The position numbers and the translations under genes were made by a program. A stretch of DNA of 62,271 bases from B16-G9 sp964400655 (GTDB lineage Bacteria > Bacteroidota > Bacteroidia > Bacteroidales > F082). The stretch covers positions 1-62,271 of the forward strand of contig CAYNVN010000123.1 in the NCBI GenBank assembly GCA_964400655.1. The letters are read 5' to 3'. Positions 1 through 9,186 of this stretch are shown piece after piece. Position 1 is the stretch's first letter. Every line of letters begins with the position of its first letter. A model generated the notes under the pieces. That model was not told where the DNA came from. It made no database searches and was given only the letters and a program-made list of their open reading frames with translations.

Positions 1-654
1 ATAGGGGATGCCCAATGATAAACCTCTTAAAATAAAGAGCAGGCCTAAAATTACAATAAAAGCATTTAACACCCCGCTAAATTTTCTTCTTACTTTTTGT
101 CCGATCATATTACCCAGCAGGGGAATGGCCAGCATAACAGGTAGCGTTCCGAAACCGAAAAGTATCATAAAGAAAATACCGTCGTAAAAACTGTTGGTAT
201 TGATGGCTCCGGCAATGGCAACATATACCAGACCGCAGGGGAGGAAACCGTTTAAAATACCAATGGTGAACAATGACGGAATGGAACTGATGGTAAAAAG
301 TTTTCTGAATTTACCAATCATTTTACCGGCATAGCCGAAAAACATTTGTTCAAACTTTACTTTTCCTTTGAACAGTGCCGGAAATAAAACTGAAAGCACC
401 ATCACTGCTCCGATAAGAATGGATGCCCATTTCTGTAAACCGGCCATTTCAATGCCCTGTCCCAGTAAACCGAATACAGCTCCCAGTATTGCATAGGATA
501 TAATCCTGCCTATGTTATAAGTAATCCCTCCGAATACCCTGTAACCCCATCCTTTTTTTCCAAGGGGTAAAGCAACGGCAATGGGTCCGCACATGCCGAT
601 ACAATGCAAACTGCCCACAAGGCCGATGGTTAGTGCCGTATAAACGTAAAACAT
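1..654 (-). CDS. Sulfite exporter TauE/SafE-type membrane protein, partial (runs off left edge)
   Basis: This reading frame stays open from an ATG at 654 to base 1, so the C-terminus lies outside the window. Its 218 visible residues are strongly hydrophobic. A motif GSLHCIGMCGP near residues 14-24 holds two cysteines, and a second half-repeat contains NGFLPCGLVYVAIAGA. Both are typical of the SafE/TauE-like proteins that sit at the end of Bacteroidota and epsilonproteobacterial ccoGH clusters, where a role in copper handling or oxidase assembly is suspected. The ATG lies only 2 bases after the stop of the FixH gene, so the two are surely co-transcribed. The function in oxidase maturation is inferred from position. 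Confidence 0.85.
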   Translation of the reverse strand, partial: MFYVYTALTIGLVGSLHCIGMCGPIAVALPLGKKGWGYRVFGGITYNIGRIISYAILGAVFGLLGQGIEMAGLQKWASILIGAVMVLSVLFPALFKGKVKFEQMFFGYAGKMIGKFRKLFTISSIPSLFTIGILNGFLPCGLVYVAIAGAINTNSFYDGIFFMILFGFGTLPVMLAIPLLGNMIGQKVRRKFSGVLNAFIVILGLLFILRGLSLGIPY

Positions 655-656
655 AA

Positions 657-1100
657 CTAATTCAGAAAAATCTTTTCTTCAATAAAATATCCTTTGTTTT
701 CTTTCCACCAGGTTATTTTAAGGATATATATCCCCGTTTTAAATTTACTTTTGGGAAAAGATAGGTCAATGGCAGCGCCGGATGGTAACGGGTAAACATA
801 ATCCTTTGCTTTTTCCTGATTGGGACGGTAAAATACTACTGCTCCCGAATCGGGTATTGCCCCCGGAATTGATAAAATAATTTGTTGATCTTTTTCCTTT
901 AACACCATATTCCTGTGAAACTCACGGGCATTTCTTGTTTTGTCGATCTTATCCTGATAGGCGATACCTTTGGGGTAGTAATCCTTTTCAACCAGAATGA
1001 TCGAATTTTTGGTTGTCATGTAAACCAAACCGAATATAAAGCTCATAAAAAGGATGATGGCTATGGTAAGTTTGGTTCCCCAATTCCACTTAATGTTCAT
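657..1100 (-). CDS. ccoH: FixH/CcoH family cbb3 oxidase assembly protein
   Basis: A small protein of about 147 residues with one N-terminal membrane segment (LTIAIILFMSFIFGLVYM) followed by a periplasmic domain containing the family-typical VEKDYYPKGIAYQDK. FixH/CcoH takes part in maturation and stability of cbb3 oxidase. The frame is open to an ATG at 1127, but the ATG at 1100 gives the usual short hydrophilic start (MNIKWNWGTK) before the membrane helix and is preferred. It lies between ccoG and the SafE-like gene in one minus-strand cluster. Confidence 0.88.
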   Translation of the reverse strand: MNIKWNWGTKLTIAIILFMSFIFGLVYMTTKNSIILVEKDYYPKGIAYQDKIDKTRNAREFHRNMVLKEKDQQIILSIPGAIPDSGAVVFYRPNQEKAKDYVYPLPSGAAIDLSFPKSKFKTGIYILKITWWKENKGYFIEEKIFLN

Positions 1101-1168
1101 TGGTAATATTTTAATTAATACCTGCATCAGGCTATTTTCAGCCTGATGCAGGCAAAGGTAACGATGTT

Positions 1169-2566
1169 TTATTTATCAAGGCTGTTGGGTGCCGCAAACA
1201 TGGTTTTATAATCTTCAACATGTTTGCCGTTGTGGTAAATTCCTATAATTACAGGTGTTTTCGATTGGTGTAGTGCCGATTTGGGAATGATAACAAGGAA
1301 TGAACCTTTGGCAACTTCACCTTTTTTAACAACAATGTCGCCGCCGATATTTTTGGTTCTGCCCTCAATGCCTTCCAGTTTATATTCAACATTGATGGGT
1401 TGGCGCGACTTGTTTACCACCTGATAGTTGTATATGTTGCTTAAGCTGTCGCCCATTTCCTGATAGAGGGTTCCGCGAGCTCTCAGGATAACAGTTTCGG
1501 AGTCGCCACGTTGATAAAACAGGTAGCCTACAAACAGTAACAGGGCGGAGAGCACAACCGAATAGAAGATGGTACGGGTGTTGAACAGGTGATGTTCTCC
1601 GCTTTCAATTCCTTCTTCCGAATCGTAACGAATAAGCCCTTTGGGTTTGTTCACTTTTTCCATGGTGGCATCACAGGCATCGATACAGGCGGTACAGTTG
1701 ATACATTCCATTTGGGTGCCGTTTCGGATATCGATACCGGTAGGACAAACCTGTACACACATGCCGCAGTTTGTACAATCGCCACTTTCGGGGTTTGAAA
1801 CAGGACCGCGTGGTTCACCCCGTTTGTAATCGTAAGCAACAATTAATGTTTTCGGGTCGATAAGTACACTTTGTAACCGTCCGTACGGACAGGCAATGGT
1901 ACATACCTGTTCGCGGAAAAATGCAAAAATAAAATAGAACACTCCTGAAAAGATTAGCAAACCGATGAATCCGCCAATGTGTTTCGACACTCCATCGTGA
2001 ACAATTGCCATTAATTCGTCAATGCCAATGATGTATGCTAAAAATGTAAAGCCCGTATAAAATGCAACTGCATAAAACAATATTTGTTTTAAAGTTTTTT
2101 TCCGGATTTTTTCAAAATTCCAGGGTTGTTTGGCTAACTTACGCTGGGCGGGAGCATCGCCTTCAATCAAATATTCAATTCTGCGGAAAACAAACTCCAT
2201 AAACAATGTTTGAGGGCACACCCATCCGCAAAACAGTCGTCCGTAAATAATGGTAAAAAGAATGATAAACAGAATCATTGTAATAAACGATAATACAATG
2301 AGGTGAAAATCCTGAGGCCAGAAGATGGTGCCAAAAAGTACAAATTTCCGTTCAAGAATATTGAACATTAAAAATTGTTCTCCCTTATATTTAATCCATG
2401 GAAAGATATAAATAGCGGCAAGGAGAATATAGGCAACCACTTGTCTTTTATTATAAAAACTACCTTTGGGTTTTCTGGCGAATATCCAAACTCGTTTTCC
2501 CGATTCGTCAACAGTTGTAAGTTTATCACGATAGGAGCCTTTGTGACTTGTTTGCTTTTCGGCCAT
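1169..2566 (-). CDS. ccoG: Cytochrome c oxidase accessory protein CcoG (FixG/RdxA)
   Basis: At 465 residues this has the full family length. There are several membrane helices between about residues 43 and 220, an RLFCGWVCPQT motif (Cys113, Cys117) and a CxxxC at CTIACPYGR (residues 222-226). A dicluster ferredoxin segment follows (Cys264/267/270/274 and 288/291/294/298). The C-terminal third after one more membrane helix (about 330-350) is the Ig-like FixG C domain. CcoG acts in copper reduction or delivery for cbb3 oxidase. It follows ccoP after 113 bases that hold a strong hairpin. Confidence 0.95.
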   Translation of the reverse strand: MAEKQTSHKGSYRDKLTTVDESGKRVWIFARKPKGSFYNKRQVVAYILLAAIYIFPWIKYKGEQFLMFNILERKFVLFGTIFWPQDFHLIVLSFITMILFIILFTIIYGRLFCGWVCPQTLFMEFVFRRIEYLIEGDAPAQRKLAKQPWNFEKIRKKTLKQILFYAVAFYTGFTFLAYIIGIDELMAIVHDGVSKHIGGFIGLLIFSGVFYFIFAFFREQVCTIACPYGRLQSVLIDPKTLIVAYDYKRGEPRGPVSNPESGDCTNCGMCVQVCPTGIDIRNGTQMECINCTACIDACDATMEKVNKPKGLIRYDSEEGIESGEHHLFNTRTIFYSVVLSALLLFVGYLFYQRGDSETVILRARGTLYQEMGDSLSNIYNYQVVNKSRQPINVEYKLEGIEGRTKNIGGDIVVKKGEVAKGSFLVIIPKSALHQSKTPVIIGIYHNGKHVEDYKTMFAAPNSLDK

Positions 2567-2620
2567 GATTAATTTTATTTACTTATGTAACTATTTATCT
2601 ATATTATTTGATTGTAAAAC

Positions 2621-2655
2621 GAAGGAAGCCGAATTTTTTTAATTCGGCTTCCTCA
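2621..2655 (-). terminator. Intercistronic hairpin between ccoP and ccoG
   Basis: A perfect 13-bp inverted repeat (AGGAAGCCGAATT at 2623-2635 and its complement at 2641-2653) with a 5-base loop lies in the gap between the ccoP stop and the ccoG start. The U-run after the stem on the minus strand is weak, so it may be a partial terminator or an mRNA-stabilising hairpin that separates expression of oxidase subunits from assembly factors. Confidence 0.6.
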
Positions 2656-2679
2656 ATTTATTAAGCATTAAAAATTTTA

Positions 2680-3291
2680 TTAATACTTTTCACCTTGTGG
2701 CTCTTTAGGGTTGGCGGGAGTAGTACCGTGAATTTTCTCAAGAATATAACTTACTACTTCAAGGCGTTGCTTGTCAGACAATTGTTGTTTGTACGAAAGC
2801 ATACCTTTTTCAATTACACCATTGGTAACCACATTATAAAGGTCATCAACCGTATTTCCGTGAATCCAGTAATCGTCGGTCATATTCGGGCCTACAAGTC
2901 CGCCACCATCTTTAAGGTGGCAGGCAGCACATATGGATTCCCATGTTTTTTGTCCTTCGGCAAGCGAAGCCTCATCGGTTAATAATGCTATTTTAAAATT
3001 AGCATCGGCTTTTTCCGCTTCAGCGTGTTTGGCATGATAATCGGCCATCTCTTTGTTAAATTCTTTGGCCTGAACCAAATCGTCGGCATCAAAAACAAAA
3101 AGACGGATCGAATAAATAATTGCAAATGCAATGGTTAAATAAAAGAGCCACACCCACCATGGCGGCAGTGCATTATCAAGTTCGCGGATCCCGTCGTAAT
3201 TATGACCTTTAATTAAACGGTCGTTAGTCAGGGTATCGTATTCGTAATCTTCTTCGTGAAGATTCGGATTTTTATTTTCATCTGTTGCCAT
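2680..3291 (-). CDS. ccoP: cbb3-type cytochrome c oxidase subunit III (CcoP), monohaem form
   Basis: 203 residues. The N-terminal part carries the CcoP signature (YDGIRELDNALPPWW, about residues 32-46) followed by one membrane helix (about 47-66), and then a periplasmic cytochrome c domain with a single haem site CAACH (121-125). A likely axial methionine is in GVIEKGMLSYK. CcoP delivers electrons from soluble cytochromes to CcoO and CcoN. Proteobacterial CcoP usually has two haems, whereas only one CxxCH is present here. The gene follows ccoQ by about 23 bases. Confidence 0.92.
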   Translation of the reverse strand: MATDENKNPNLHEEDYEYDTLTNDRLIKGHNYDGIRELDNALPPWWVWLFYLTIAFAIIYSIRLFVFDADDLVQAKEFNKEMADYHAKHAEAEKADANFKIALLTDEASLAEGQKTWESICAACHLKDGGGLVGPNMTDDYWIHGNTVDDLYNVVTNGVIEKGMLSYKQQLSDKQRLEVVSYILEKIHGTTPANPKEPQGEKY

Positions 3292-3314
3292 AAGTATCTG
3301 TTTTTTTTATGGTT

Positions 3315-3521
3315 TCAAAACTTATTTTGAGTATTGTTATCTGAAAGATCGTCTTCGTCTTCTTCCAAAGGAAGATTCTTCATATCGTTGATATATCCTT
3401 TGTCAAGATTAAAAACCAGATAGGCAGTAACCGCAAAAAAGGTAAAAAAGATTAAAAGTGAGATGATAGGGTATATCTCCACACCCTGTATCCTTTCAAG
3501 TGTATTTATAACGATCTTCAT
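3315..3521 (-). CDS. ccoQ: CcoQ-like small subunit of cbb3 oxidase
   Basis: A 68-residue protein with one membrane helix (about residues 18-38) and an acidic C-terminal tail (LPLEEDEDDL). Its size, topology and place between the catalytic subunit and ccoP match the CcoQ/FixQ component, which stabilises the complex. Sequence similarity within this family is low, so the call leans on context. It starts 9 bases after the ccoNO stop. Confidence 0.75.
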   Translation of the reverse strand: MKIVINTLERIQGVEIYPIISLLIFFTFFAVTAYLVFNLDKGYINDMKNLPLEEDEDDLSDNNTQNKF

Positions 3522-3530
3522 AATAATTAT

Positions 3531-5684
3531 TTATTTACTGCTGTACTGATCGGGACTACCATCTTTATAAATATCGGTACCAAGACGTTGCAGATAGGCA
3601 ATCAGCGCAATGATTTCTTTTTTGGCACTAACATCAATACCTGCCTCTTTAAGATTCTGTGTTATCTCAGCGGCCTGGTTTTCCAGATCTTTCAATGCCT
3701 GTCCGTCGGCATAACCTTCGGGATAAGGAACACCGAGTGTTTGCATGGTGGATATTTTGCTCGAAAGCGTTGAAACATCCAAATCGTCTTCAATCAGCCA
3801 CGGATAAGGAGGCATAATTGATTCGGGGTTAAGCGACTGCGGGTCAAGCATGTGGTTGTAATGCCACGAATTTGGTTTGTAGTTCGGTAAGGTTTTTACC
3901 CCCTCGCGCGCAAGGTCGGGACCGGTACGTTTTGAACCAAACTGGAACGGATGGTCGTAAACACTTTCGCCGGCTTTGCTATATTCGCCGTAGCGTTCAA
4001 CTTCCGATCTGAAGGGGCGTATTTGCTGCGAATGGCATAAATAACAGCCTTCTCTTACGTAAATGTCACGTCCTTCCAATTCTAGCGGTGTGTATGGTTT
4101 TACTGCCGAAATGGTGGGAACATTGCTTTTTACAAGCATCATCGGAACAATTTCAACAACACCTCCGGCTAAAATAACTAACAGCGAAACAACGGTAAAT
4201 TTAACCGGTAAACCTTCCAGTCTTCTGTGCCAGCTTTCCGGGCCGTGTTCTCCGGCAGCAGGTTTTGCAGGAGCACTGTCTTCTTCGTAGCGAACAAAGC
4301 TGCCGGCAGCAACTGTTTTCCAAACGTTAATTACAAATAAGATAATACCTGTATAATAAAGCGATCCTCCAAATGCTCTCATGGCGTACATGGGTAATAT
4401 CTGGGTAACGGTATCTAAGAAGTTAGGATAAGCCAAAGCGCCTGTATCGGTAAACTCTTTCCACATTAAACTCTGGGTGAATCCTGCAAAATAGAGCGGG
4501 ATAGAGAAGAATAACATTCCTGTGGTTGCCAGCCAAAAGTGGATATTGGCCATCTTTACGCTAAAAAGTTTTGTGTTAAACAAGCGTGGAACCATCCAGT
4601 AAATCATACCAAAAGTAAGCATACCATTCCATCCAAGCGTTCCGATGTGTACGTGGGCAATGGTCCAGTCGGTAAAGTGGCTTAAAGCGTTAACGGTTTT
4701 AAGCGAAAGCATGGGGCCTTCAAAGGTTGACATACCGTAAGCGGTAACACCAACAACAAACATTTTAAGAATGGGATCTTCACGAACCTTATCCCATGCA
4801 CCACGCAGGGTTAACAATCCGTTAATCATACCTCCCCAAGACGGAGCAATCAGCATAACCGAAAAGACAACGCCGAGAGCCTGTGCCCAGTCGGGTAACG
4901 CCGAATAGAGCAAATGGTGCGGTCCTGCCCATATGTACATAAAGATAAGTGCCCAGAAGTGAATGATGGAAAGTTTATAGGAATAGACAGGACGGTTGGA
5001 TGCTTTTGGAATAAAATAGTACATCAAACCGAGGAAAGGGGTTGTAAGGAAAAATGCAACGGCATTGTGGCCATACCACCACTGTACCAGGGCATCCTGA
5101 ATACCGGCATAAACCGGATAACTTTTCATCATGGAAACCGGAAGCGCCATGTTGTTGGTAATGTAAAGTACGGCAACGGTTACCCATGTGGCAATGTAAA
5201 ACCAGATAGCCACATAAATGTGCCTAATCCTTCTTTTGATCAGGGTACCGATTAAGTTAATACCAAATACAACCCATATTACCGTAACGGCAATGTCGAT
5301 AGGCCATTCAAGTTCGGCATACTCTTTCGACTGGGTGATACCCAGCGGAAGGGTAATGGCAGCAGCCACAATAATTAATTGCCATCCCCAAAAATGAATA
5401 CATCCCAGTGTTTTACTGAACATGGGTGTTTTCAACAAGCGGGGTGTTGAATAATAAACCGCCAAAAAAATGGCGTTTCCAACAAAAGCAAAAATAGCAG
5501 CATTGGTGTGCAAAGGACGGATACGGCTAAAAGTAAGCCAGGGTAATCCTGCATTCCAGCTTGGGAAAATAAGCTCGAAAGCTGCTGTCAAGCCCACAAG
5601 AAGCCCTACTGCACCCCACAATACCGTGGCATACATAAAGAGCTTGGAAAGCTTGTTGTCATAAGTAAACTTCTGTAATTCCAT
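3531..5684 (-). CDS. ccoNO: cbb3-type cytochrome c oxidase, fused CcoN-CcoO (subunits I and II)
   Basis: 717 residues joining two subunits that are separate proteins in Proteobacteria. Residues 1 to about 465 are CcoN, the haem-copper catalytic core. They include a haem-ligand candidate His59 (RPLHTNAAIF), CuB histidines His206 (WWYGHN) and His256/257 (GPHH), and the haem b/b3 pair His344/His346 (IAHVHIG). A charged linker (about 466-490) and one membrane helix lead into the CcoO monohaem cytochrome c domain, with CYLCH at 547-551 followed by SQQIRPFRSE. It reduces O2 to water with proton pumping at high O2 affinity. The gene starts 33 bases after ccoS. Confidence 0.96.
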   Translation of the reverse strand: MELQKFTYDNKLSKLFMYATVLWGAVGLLVGLTAAFELIFPSWNAGLPWLTFSRIRPLHTNAAIFAFVGNAIFLAVYYSTPRLLKTPMFSKTLGCIHFWGWQLIIVAAAITLPLGITQSKEYAELEWPIDIAVTVIWVVFGINLIGTLIKRRIRHIYVAIWFYIATWVTVAVLYITNNMALPVSMMKSYPVYAGIQDALVQWWYGHNAVAFFLTTPFLGLMYYFIPKASNRPVYSYKLSIIHFWALIFMYIWAGPHHLLYSALPDWAQALGVVFSVMLIAPSWGGMINGLLTLRGAWDKVREDPILKMFVVGVTAYGMSTFEGPMLSLKTVNALSHFTDWTIAHVHIGTLGWNGMLTFGMIYWMVPRLFNTKLFSVKMANIHFWLATTGMLFFSIPLYFAGFTQSLMWKEFTDTGALAYPNFLDTVTQILPMYAMRAFGGSLYYTGIILFVINVWKTVAAGSFVRYEEDSAPAKPAAGEHGPESWHRRLEGLPVKFTVVSLLVILAGGVVEIVPMMLVKSNVPTISAVKPYTPLELEGRDIYVREGCYLCHSQQIRPFRSEVERYGEYSKAGESVYDHPFQFGSKRTGPDLAREGVKTLPNYKPNSWHYNHMLDPQSLNPESIMPPYPWLIEDDLDVSTLSSKISTMQTLGVPYPEGYADGQALKDLENQAAEITQNLKEAGIDVSAKKEIIALIAYLQRLGTDIYKDGSPDQYSSK

Positions 5685-5717
5685 ACGCTTTGTTATTGAT
5701 TAATTAAAAGGGTTTTT

Positions 5718-5894
5718 TTAAAATTGTTTATTATCACTTTTGTTATCAACAGGTTTCGTATCATCAAACAGCATACGCATGGCAGGCGAATCGGTATCGT
5801 CATATTGACCACTCTTTACAGCCCAAATAAATCCGGCTAAAAATCCTCCTGCAACGAGAACTCCTATGATTGCTAAAAGTATTATTATCGACAT
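5718..5894 (-). CDS. ccoS: cbb3 oxidase assembly protein CcoS
   Basis: A 58-residue protein with an N-terminal membrane helix (MSIIILLAIIGVLVAGGFLA) followed by FIWAVKSGQYDD and SPAMRMLFDD. The block GFIWAVKSGQYDD with a downstream R/LFDD is the hallmark of CcoS, which is needed for cofactor insertion into cbb3 oxidase. It is the first gene of the oxidase operon proper, 33 bases before ccoNO and 163 bases after ccoI. Confidence 0.92.
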   Translation of the reverse strand: MSIIILLAIIGVLVAGGFLAGFIWAVKSGQYDDTDSPAMRMLFDDTKPVDNKSDNKQF

Positions 5895-5996
5895 TTAAGT
5901 AATGAAGTGCTTTAATAATGAAAACCTCAAAAGTAATTAATTATTTAAAAAAACAAGTAAAAAGTGAAATAAAGTTAAAAAATTTTTCAACAAATA

Positions 5997-6004
5997 CAAA
6001 TATA
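5997..6004 (-). promoter_or_regulatory. Candidate -7 promoter element upstream of ccoS
   Basis: The minus strand reads TATATTTG, a full match to the Bacteroidota TAnnTTTG element, about 100 bases before the ccoS start in the AT-rich ccoI-ccoS gap. No convincing -33 TTTG was seen at the right distance, so this is tentative. Confidence 0.35.
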
Positions 6005-6057
6005 AATAATTGTATTTATCTATGTATAACTGAAAGTTTTATGCAGATTGTTCGGTT

Positions 6058-8436
6058 CTACAAATGACGTTTTGAAAGCAGTTTTACCGATAGTGTGGCA
6101 AACACAACAACGCTTACAGAGCTAACAGGCATAAGTATGGCTGCAATAAGCGGCGACATGGTTCCGGTTACGGCAAACGACAGACCAACAACATTATACA
6201 AAAAGGAGATAATGAAACTTGCAATTACAATGTTGAAAGCTTTTTTTGTAAAGTTGATAAATTTATCCAGTAAATAAAATTTGGAGGACTCCATAATGCC
6301 GTCGCAGGCAGGAGAGAAGCTGTAAATATCGTCGGCAATGGTCAATCCCACATCGCTTTCCATCAAGGCACCCGCATCGTTAAGCCCGTCGCCTATCATC
6401 AAAACTCTTTTTCCCTCTTTTTTCAGGTTACGGATGAAATCCCGTTTATCGGTAGGGCTTTGGTTGAACAACAATTGGGCTTCCGAACCGAACAGCGGCA
6501 GCAGGTTTTCTTTTTCCGATTCATTGTCGCCCGACAGCAAATAGAGCTCATATTTATCTTTTAAACTGTTGATCACCTCTTTCAAACCTTTCCGGTATTG
6601 ATTTTCAATTTTAAAGTATCCCAAAATCTTATCATCCATAAACAGATAAACATTGGTTGAAAGCGGTTGGTCATCATCTTTGCCGGTAACAAATTTACGT
6701 GAACCGATGTTGATACGAATACCGTTAACCAGTCCGGTAATACCAAGCGAGGGCAGCTCTTTAAACCCCTCAACCTCAAAATCGGTATCTATTTCAATAT
6801 GTTCTTTAATGGTAATGCTCAAAGGGTGACTTGAGTTGGAAACAAGGGCTTTAATCATTTTTAGCTGCTTGTCCGATAATTCGTCCCCGATAAATTCCAC
6901 CTTCATGGAACGGTTAACGGTAAGTGTTCCGGTTTTGTCAAAAACAATGGCGTTTATTTTGCGAAGGTTTTCAATTACATCGGTATTTTTTATATAAAAA
7001 CCTTTACGCCCGTATTCGCGCATGGTGCTGCCAAAGGTAAAGGGGATGGTTAATGCCAGTGCACACGGGCAGGCAATAATAAGCACCGAAGTAAAGGCAA
7101 AAAGTGCCAGCGACGAATCGTTTACCAGCCAGTAAATGCCTGCTGCAAAAGCAATGGAAAGCACGGCATAAGTAAAATATTCGCTAACCTTATTTACCAT
7201 ATGGTTCAGTTCCGATTCCTGATTTTCTTTGTGATATTCCTGATTCCAAAGCTGTGTTAAATAACTTTGGTCGACCGACCTGACCACTTCAAGCTCGATA
7301 TTGCTTCCAACCTGTCGTCCGCCGGCAAAAATCAAATCACCGATTTTTTTATTGACGGGAAGCGATTCGCCGGTTACAAAAGAGTAGTCAATTTCGGCTT
7401 TACCTTTTAGCAGGCGGGCATCGGCAGGGATGAGTTCCTGATTCCGGATAAGTATTTTGTCTTTCTCTTTTAACTTTGATAAGGGGATGGTGGTTTCTTT
7501 ACCGTTGGTAAGTTTGGTAACGGCAACCGGAAAGTAAGATTTGTAATCGCGTTCGAATGATAGCGCCTGATAGGTTTTGCTTTGGTACCATTTACCCACC
7601 AGCAGAAAAAATACCAGGCCAACCAGCGAATCCATGTAACCGATACCCTGTCCGGTAAAAATTTCGTAAGAACTTTGAATAAACAGGGTAAAGATACCTA
7701 GTGTGATGGGGACATCAATGTTGACGATTTTATGGCGCAATCCTTTGATGGCTGATAGATAATAGTCGTTGGCACTGTAAAAAACCACCGGTAGCGCCAC
7801 TGCAAAACTCATATATCCGAAAAACTTTGTAAATAGCTGACTGAGTTGTTCGTTTCCGGGTAAGTATTCCGGAAAATTGTAAAGCATCACGTTCAGTAAA
7901 CTGAAACCTGCTACGCCTGTTTTTAGTAGTAAATCTCTCGAACTGTTGCTTTTCTTCTTATCGTCTAACTGATCGAGTGTAATTTCAGGGACATAGTGAA
8001 TGGAAACCAGCAATTCCACCAGCTGACGCAAGGTAATTTGTTTATTGTTAAAGGTGATGGTAGCCTTTTTCTGAGGGAAATTTACGTTGGAGGCGATAAT
8101 GGCAGGGTTGATGGTGTTCAGATTTTCCAACAGCCAGATACAGGAGGCACAGTGAATGGTAGGAATGAACAGGGTTACCTTGCTGATGTCGCCATCTGAA
8201 AAGCCCAACAACTTATCTTTGATTTCATCCAGGTCGAGATAGGCATATTTGTTGCCCATATTGGGAGTGTCAATTTTAATGCCCGCCATGGGTTGGATTT
8301 CGTAATATTTATCCAGTTTTTTTTCGTTCAGTATCTGATAAACCGTTTTACAGCCGTGGCAGCAAAAGGGTTTGTCGTCCCACATTACCGGATGGCTTCC
8401 GCAATCCTCGCCACAATGAACACATTTTAACCCCAT
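6058..8436 (-). CDS. ccoI: Copper-translocating P-type ATPase of cbb3 assembly (CcoI/FixI)
   Basis: 792 residues. It begins with a cysteine-rich metal-binding segment (CVHCGEDC, then FCCHGCKTVYQIL around residues 24-35). An HMA-like domain has HCASC at 95-99. Several membrane helices follow, with the actuator TGES (355-358), the transmembrane CPC motif (456-458) and the phosphorylation motif DKTGT (Asp500). A GDGLND hinge motif is present near the C-terminus. The FixI/CcoI subfamily exports copper for loading of the cbb3 active site. It is the first gene in transcription order of the oxidase block. Confidence 0.94.
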   Translation of the reverse strand: MGLKCVHCGEDCGSHPVMWDDKPFCCHGCKTVYQILNEKKLDKYYEIQPMAGIKIDTPNMGNKYAYLDLDEIKDKLLGFSDGDISKVTLFIPTIHCASCIWLLENLNTINPAIIASNVNFPQKKATITFNNKQITLRQLVELLVSIHYVPEITLDQLDDKKKSNSSRDLLLKTGVAGFSLLNVMLYNFPEYLPGNEQLSQLFTKFFGYMSFAVALPVVFYSANDYYLSAIKGLRHKIVNIDVPITLGIFTLFIQSSYEIFTGQGIGYMDSLVGLVFFLLVGKWYQSKTYQALSFERDYKSYFPVAVTKLTNGKETTIPLSKLKEKDKILIRNQELIPADARLLKGKAEIDYSFVTGESLPVNKKIGDLIFAGGRQVGSNIELEVVRSVDQSYLTQLWNQEYHKENQESELNHMVNKVSEYFTYAVLSIAFAAGIYWLVNDSSLALFAFTSVLIIACPCALALTIPFTFGSTMREYGRKGFYIKNTDVIENLRKINAIVFDKTGTLTVNRSMKVEFIGDELSDKQLKMIKALVSNSSHPLSITIKEHIEIDTDFEVEGFKELPSLGITGLVNGIRINIGSRKFVTGKDDDQPLSTNVYLFMDDKILGYFKIENQYRKGLKEVINSLKDKYELYLLSGDNESEKENLLPLFGSEAQLLFNQSPTDKRDFIRNLKKEGKRVLMIGDGLNDAGALMESDVGLTIADDIYSFSPACDGIMESSKFYLLDKFINFTKKAFNIVIASFIISFLYNVVGLSFAVTGTMSPLIAAILMPVSSVSVVVFATLSVKLLSKRHL

Positions 8437-8543
8437 CTGCTGATATTATTTGTAAAAACTGATACTTGACCGGAAAAGGTAAAGCGAATAAACGGGATAC
8501 GGTTTCAAATCAGTTAAATAAAAACGTTAAACTTAAAAATTAA

Positions 8544-9182
8544 TTACTCATTAACCACTCTGTATTCATTGAAAGTAATAACCCACATGCCTCTTGGTTC
8601 CCCGTATTTAAAATCCAGCGCTTTGTCATCCGGATAGTAGGATTTTATTTTATCGGCTCTCTCCTGCGGTAAATTTTTTCCAACCTTACCATGACACTTT
8701 AAGCAAACCGTATTATTAATTTTTATGATGCCATAATATACCGGATGCCCCTCTTTGTCAGGTATGATTTTAGGGGTAAGGGGTTTGTTGTCTAACCAGT
8801 TAATAACATATTGTTTGTAAAGGTCGCTTTCGGCAGGGTTGGTTTCATTAAAACTGTTGCGATATTTTTTTGCCACCCGTTTAACTTTTACATTCAGTAC
8901 CTGCCCCATGGAATCGGTAATAAAAGGCGCGCGTTTGTGACAAAAGTCGATGGCACTGTCAATCCCCTGGGTTTTGATTGCATGTTTCAGATTTTTTTGC
9001 AGTACCGCCACCACCTGTTTTGATACGGAAGAGCCTTTTAACATCAAGCCCTTTTTTACCGAGTCATTAAGGACAATGGTTTCGACACTTTGTTTGTTAT
9101 TTATTTTTCTTCCTTTCCGGACACCTGAGTTGCAGGCACCAAATGCGACTATTAATATTAAAAGGAAAAATATTTTTTTCAT
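8544..9182 (-). CDS. DUF3365 (Tll0287-like) haem-binding lipoprotein
   Basis: About 212 residues. The ATG at 9182 is preferred over the more upstream one because it puts a lipoprotein signal at the very start (MKKIFFLLILIVAFGACNS, with lipobox FGAC). The C-terminal half contains a c-type haem motif CLKCHG and the segment DKEGHPVYYGIIKINN, both typical of DUF3365/Tll0287-like domains. The preceding FKBP gene ends 4 bases upstream. A redox or sensory role in the periplasm is plausible because it sits between two respiratory operons, but no specific function is known. Confidence 0.8.
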   Translation of the reverse strand: MKKIFFLLILIVAFGACNSGVRKGRKINNKQSVETIVLNDSVKKGLMLKGSSVSKQVVAVLQKNLKHAIKTQGIDSAIDFCHKRAPFITDSMGQVLNVKVKRVAKKYRNSFNETNPAESDLYKQYVINWLDNKPLTPKIIPDKEGHPVYYGIIKINNTVCLKCHGKVGKNLPQERADKIKSYYPDDKALDFKYGEPRGMWVITFNEYRVVNE

Positions 9183-9186
9183 AATG

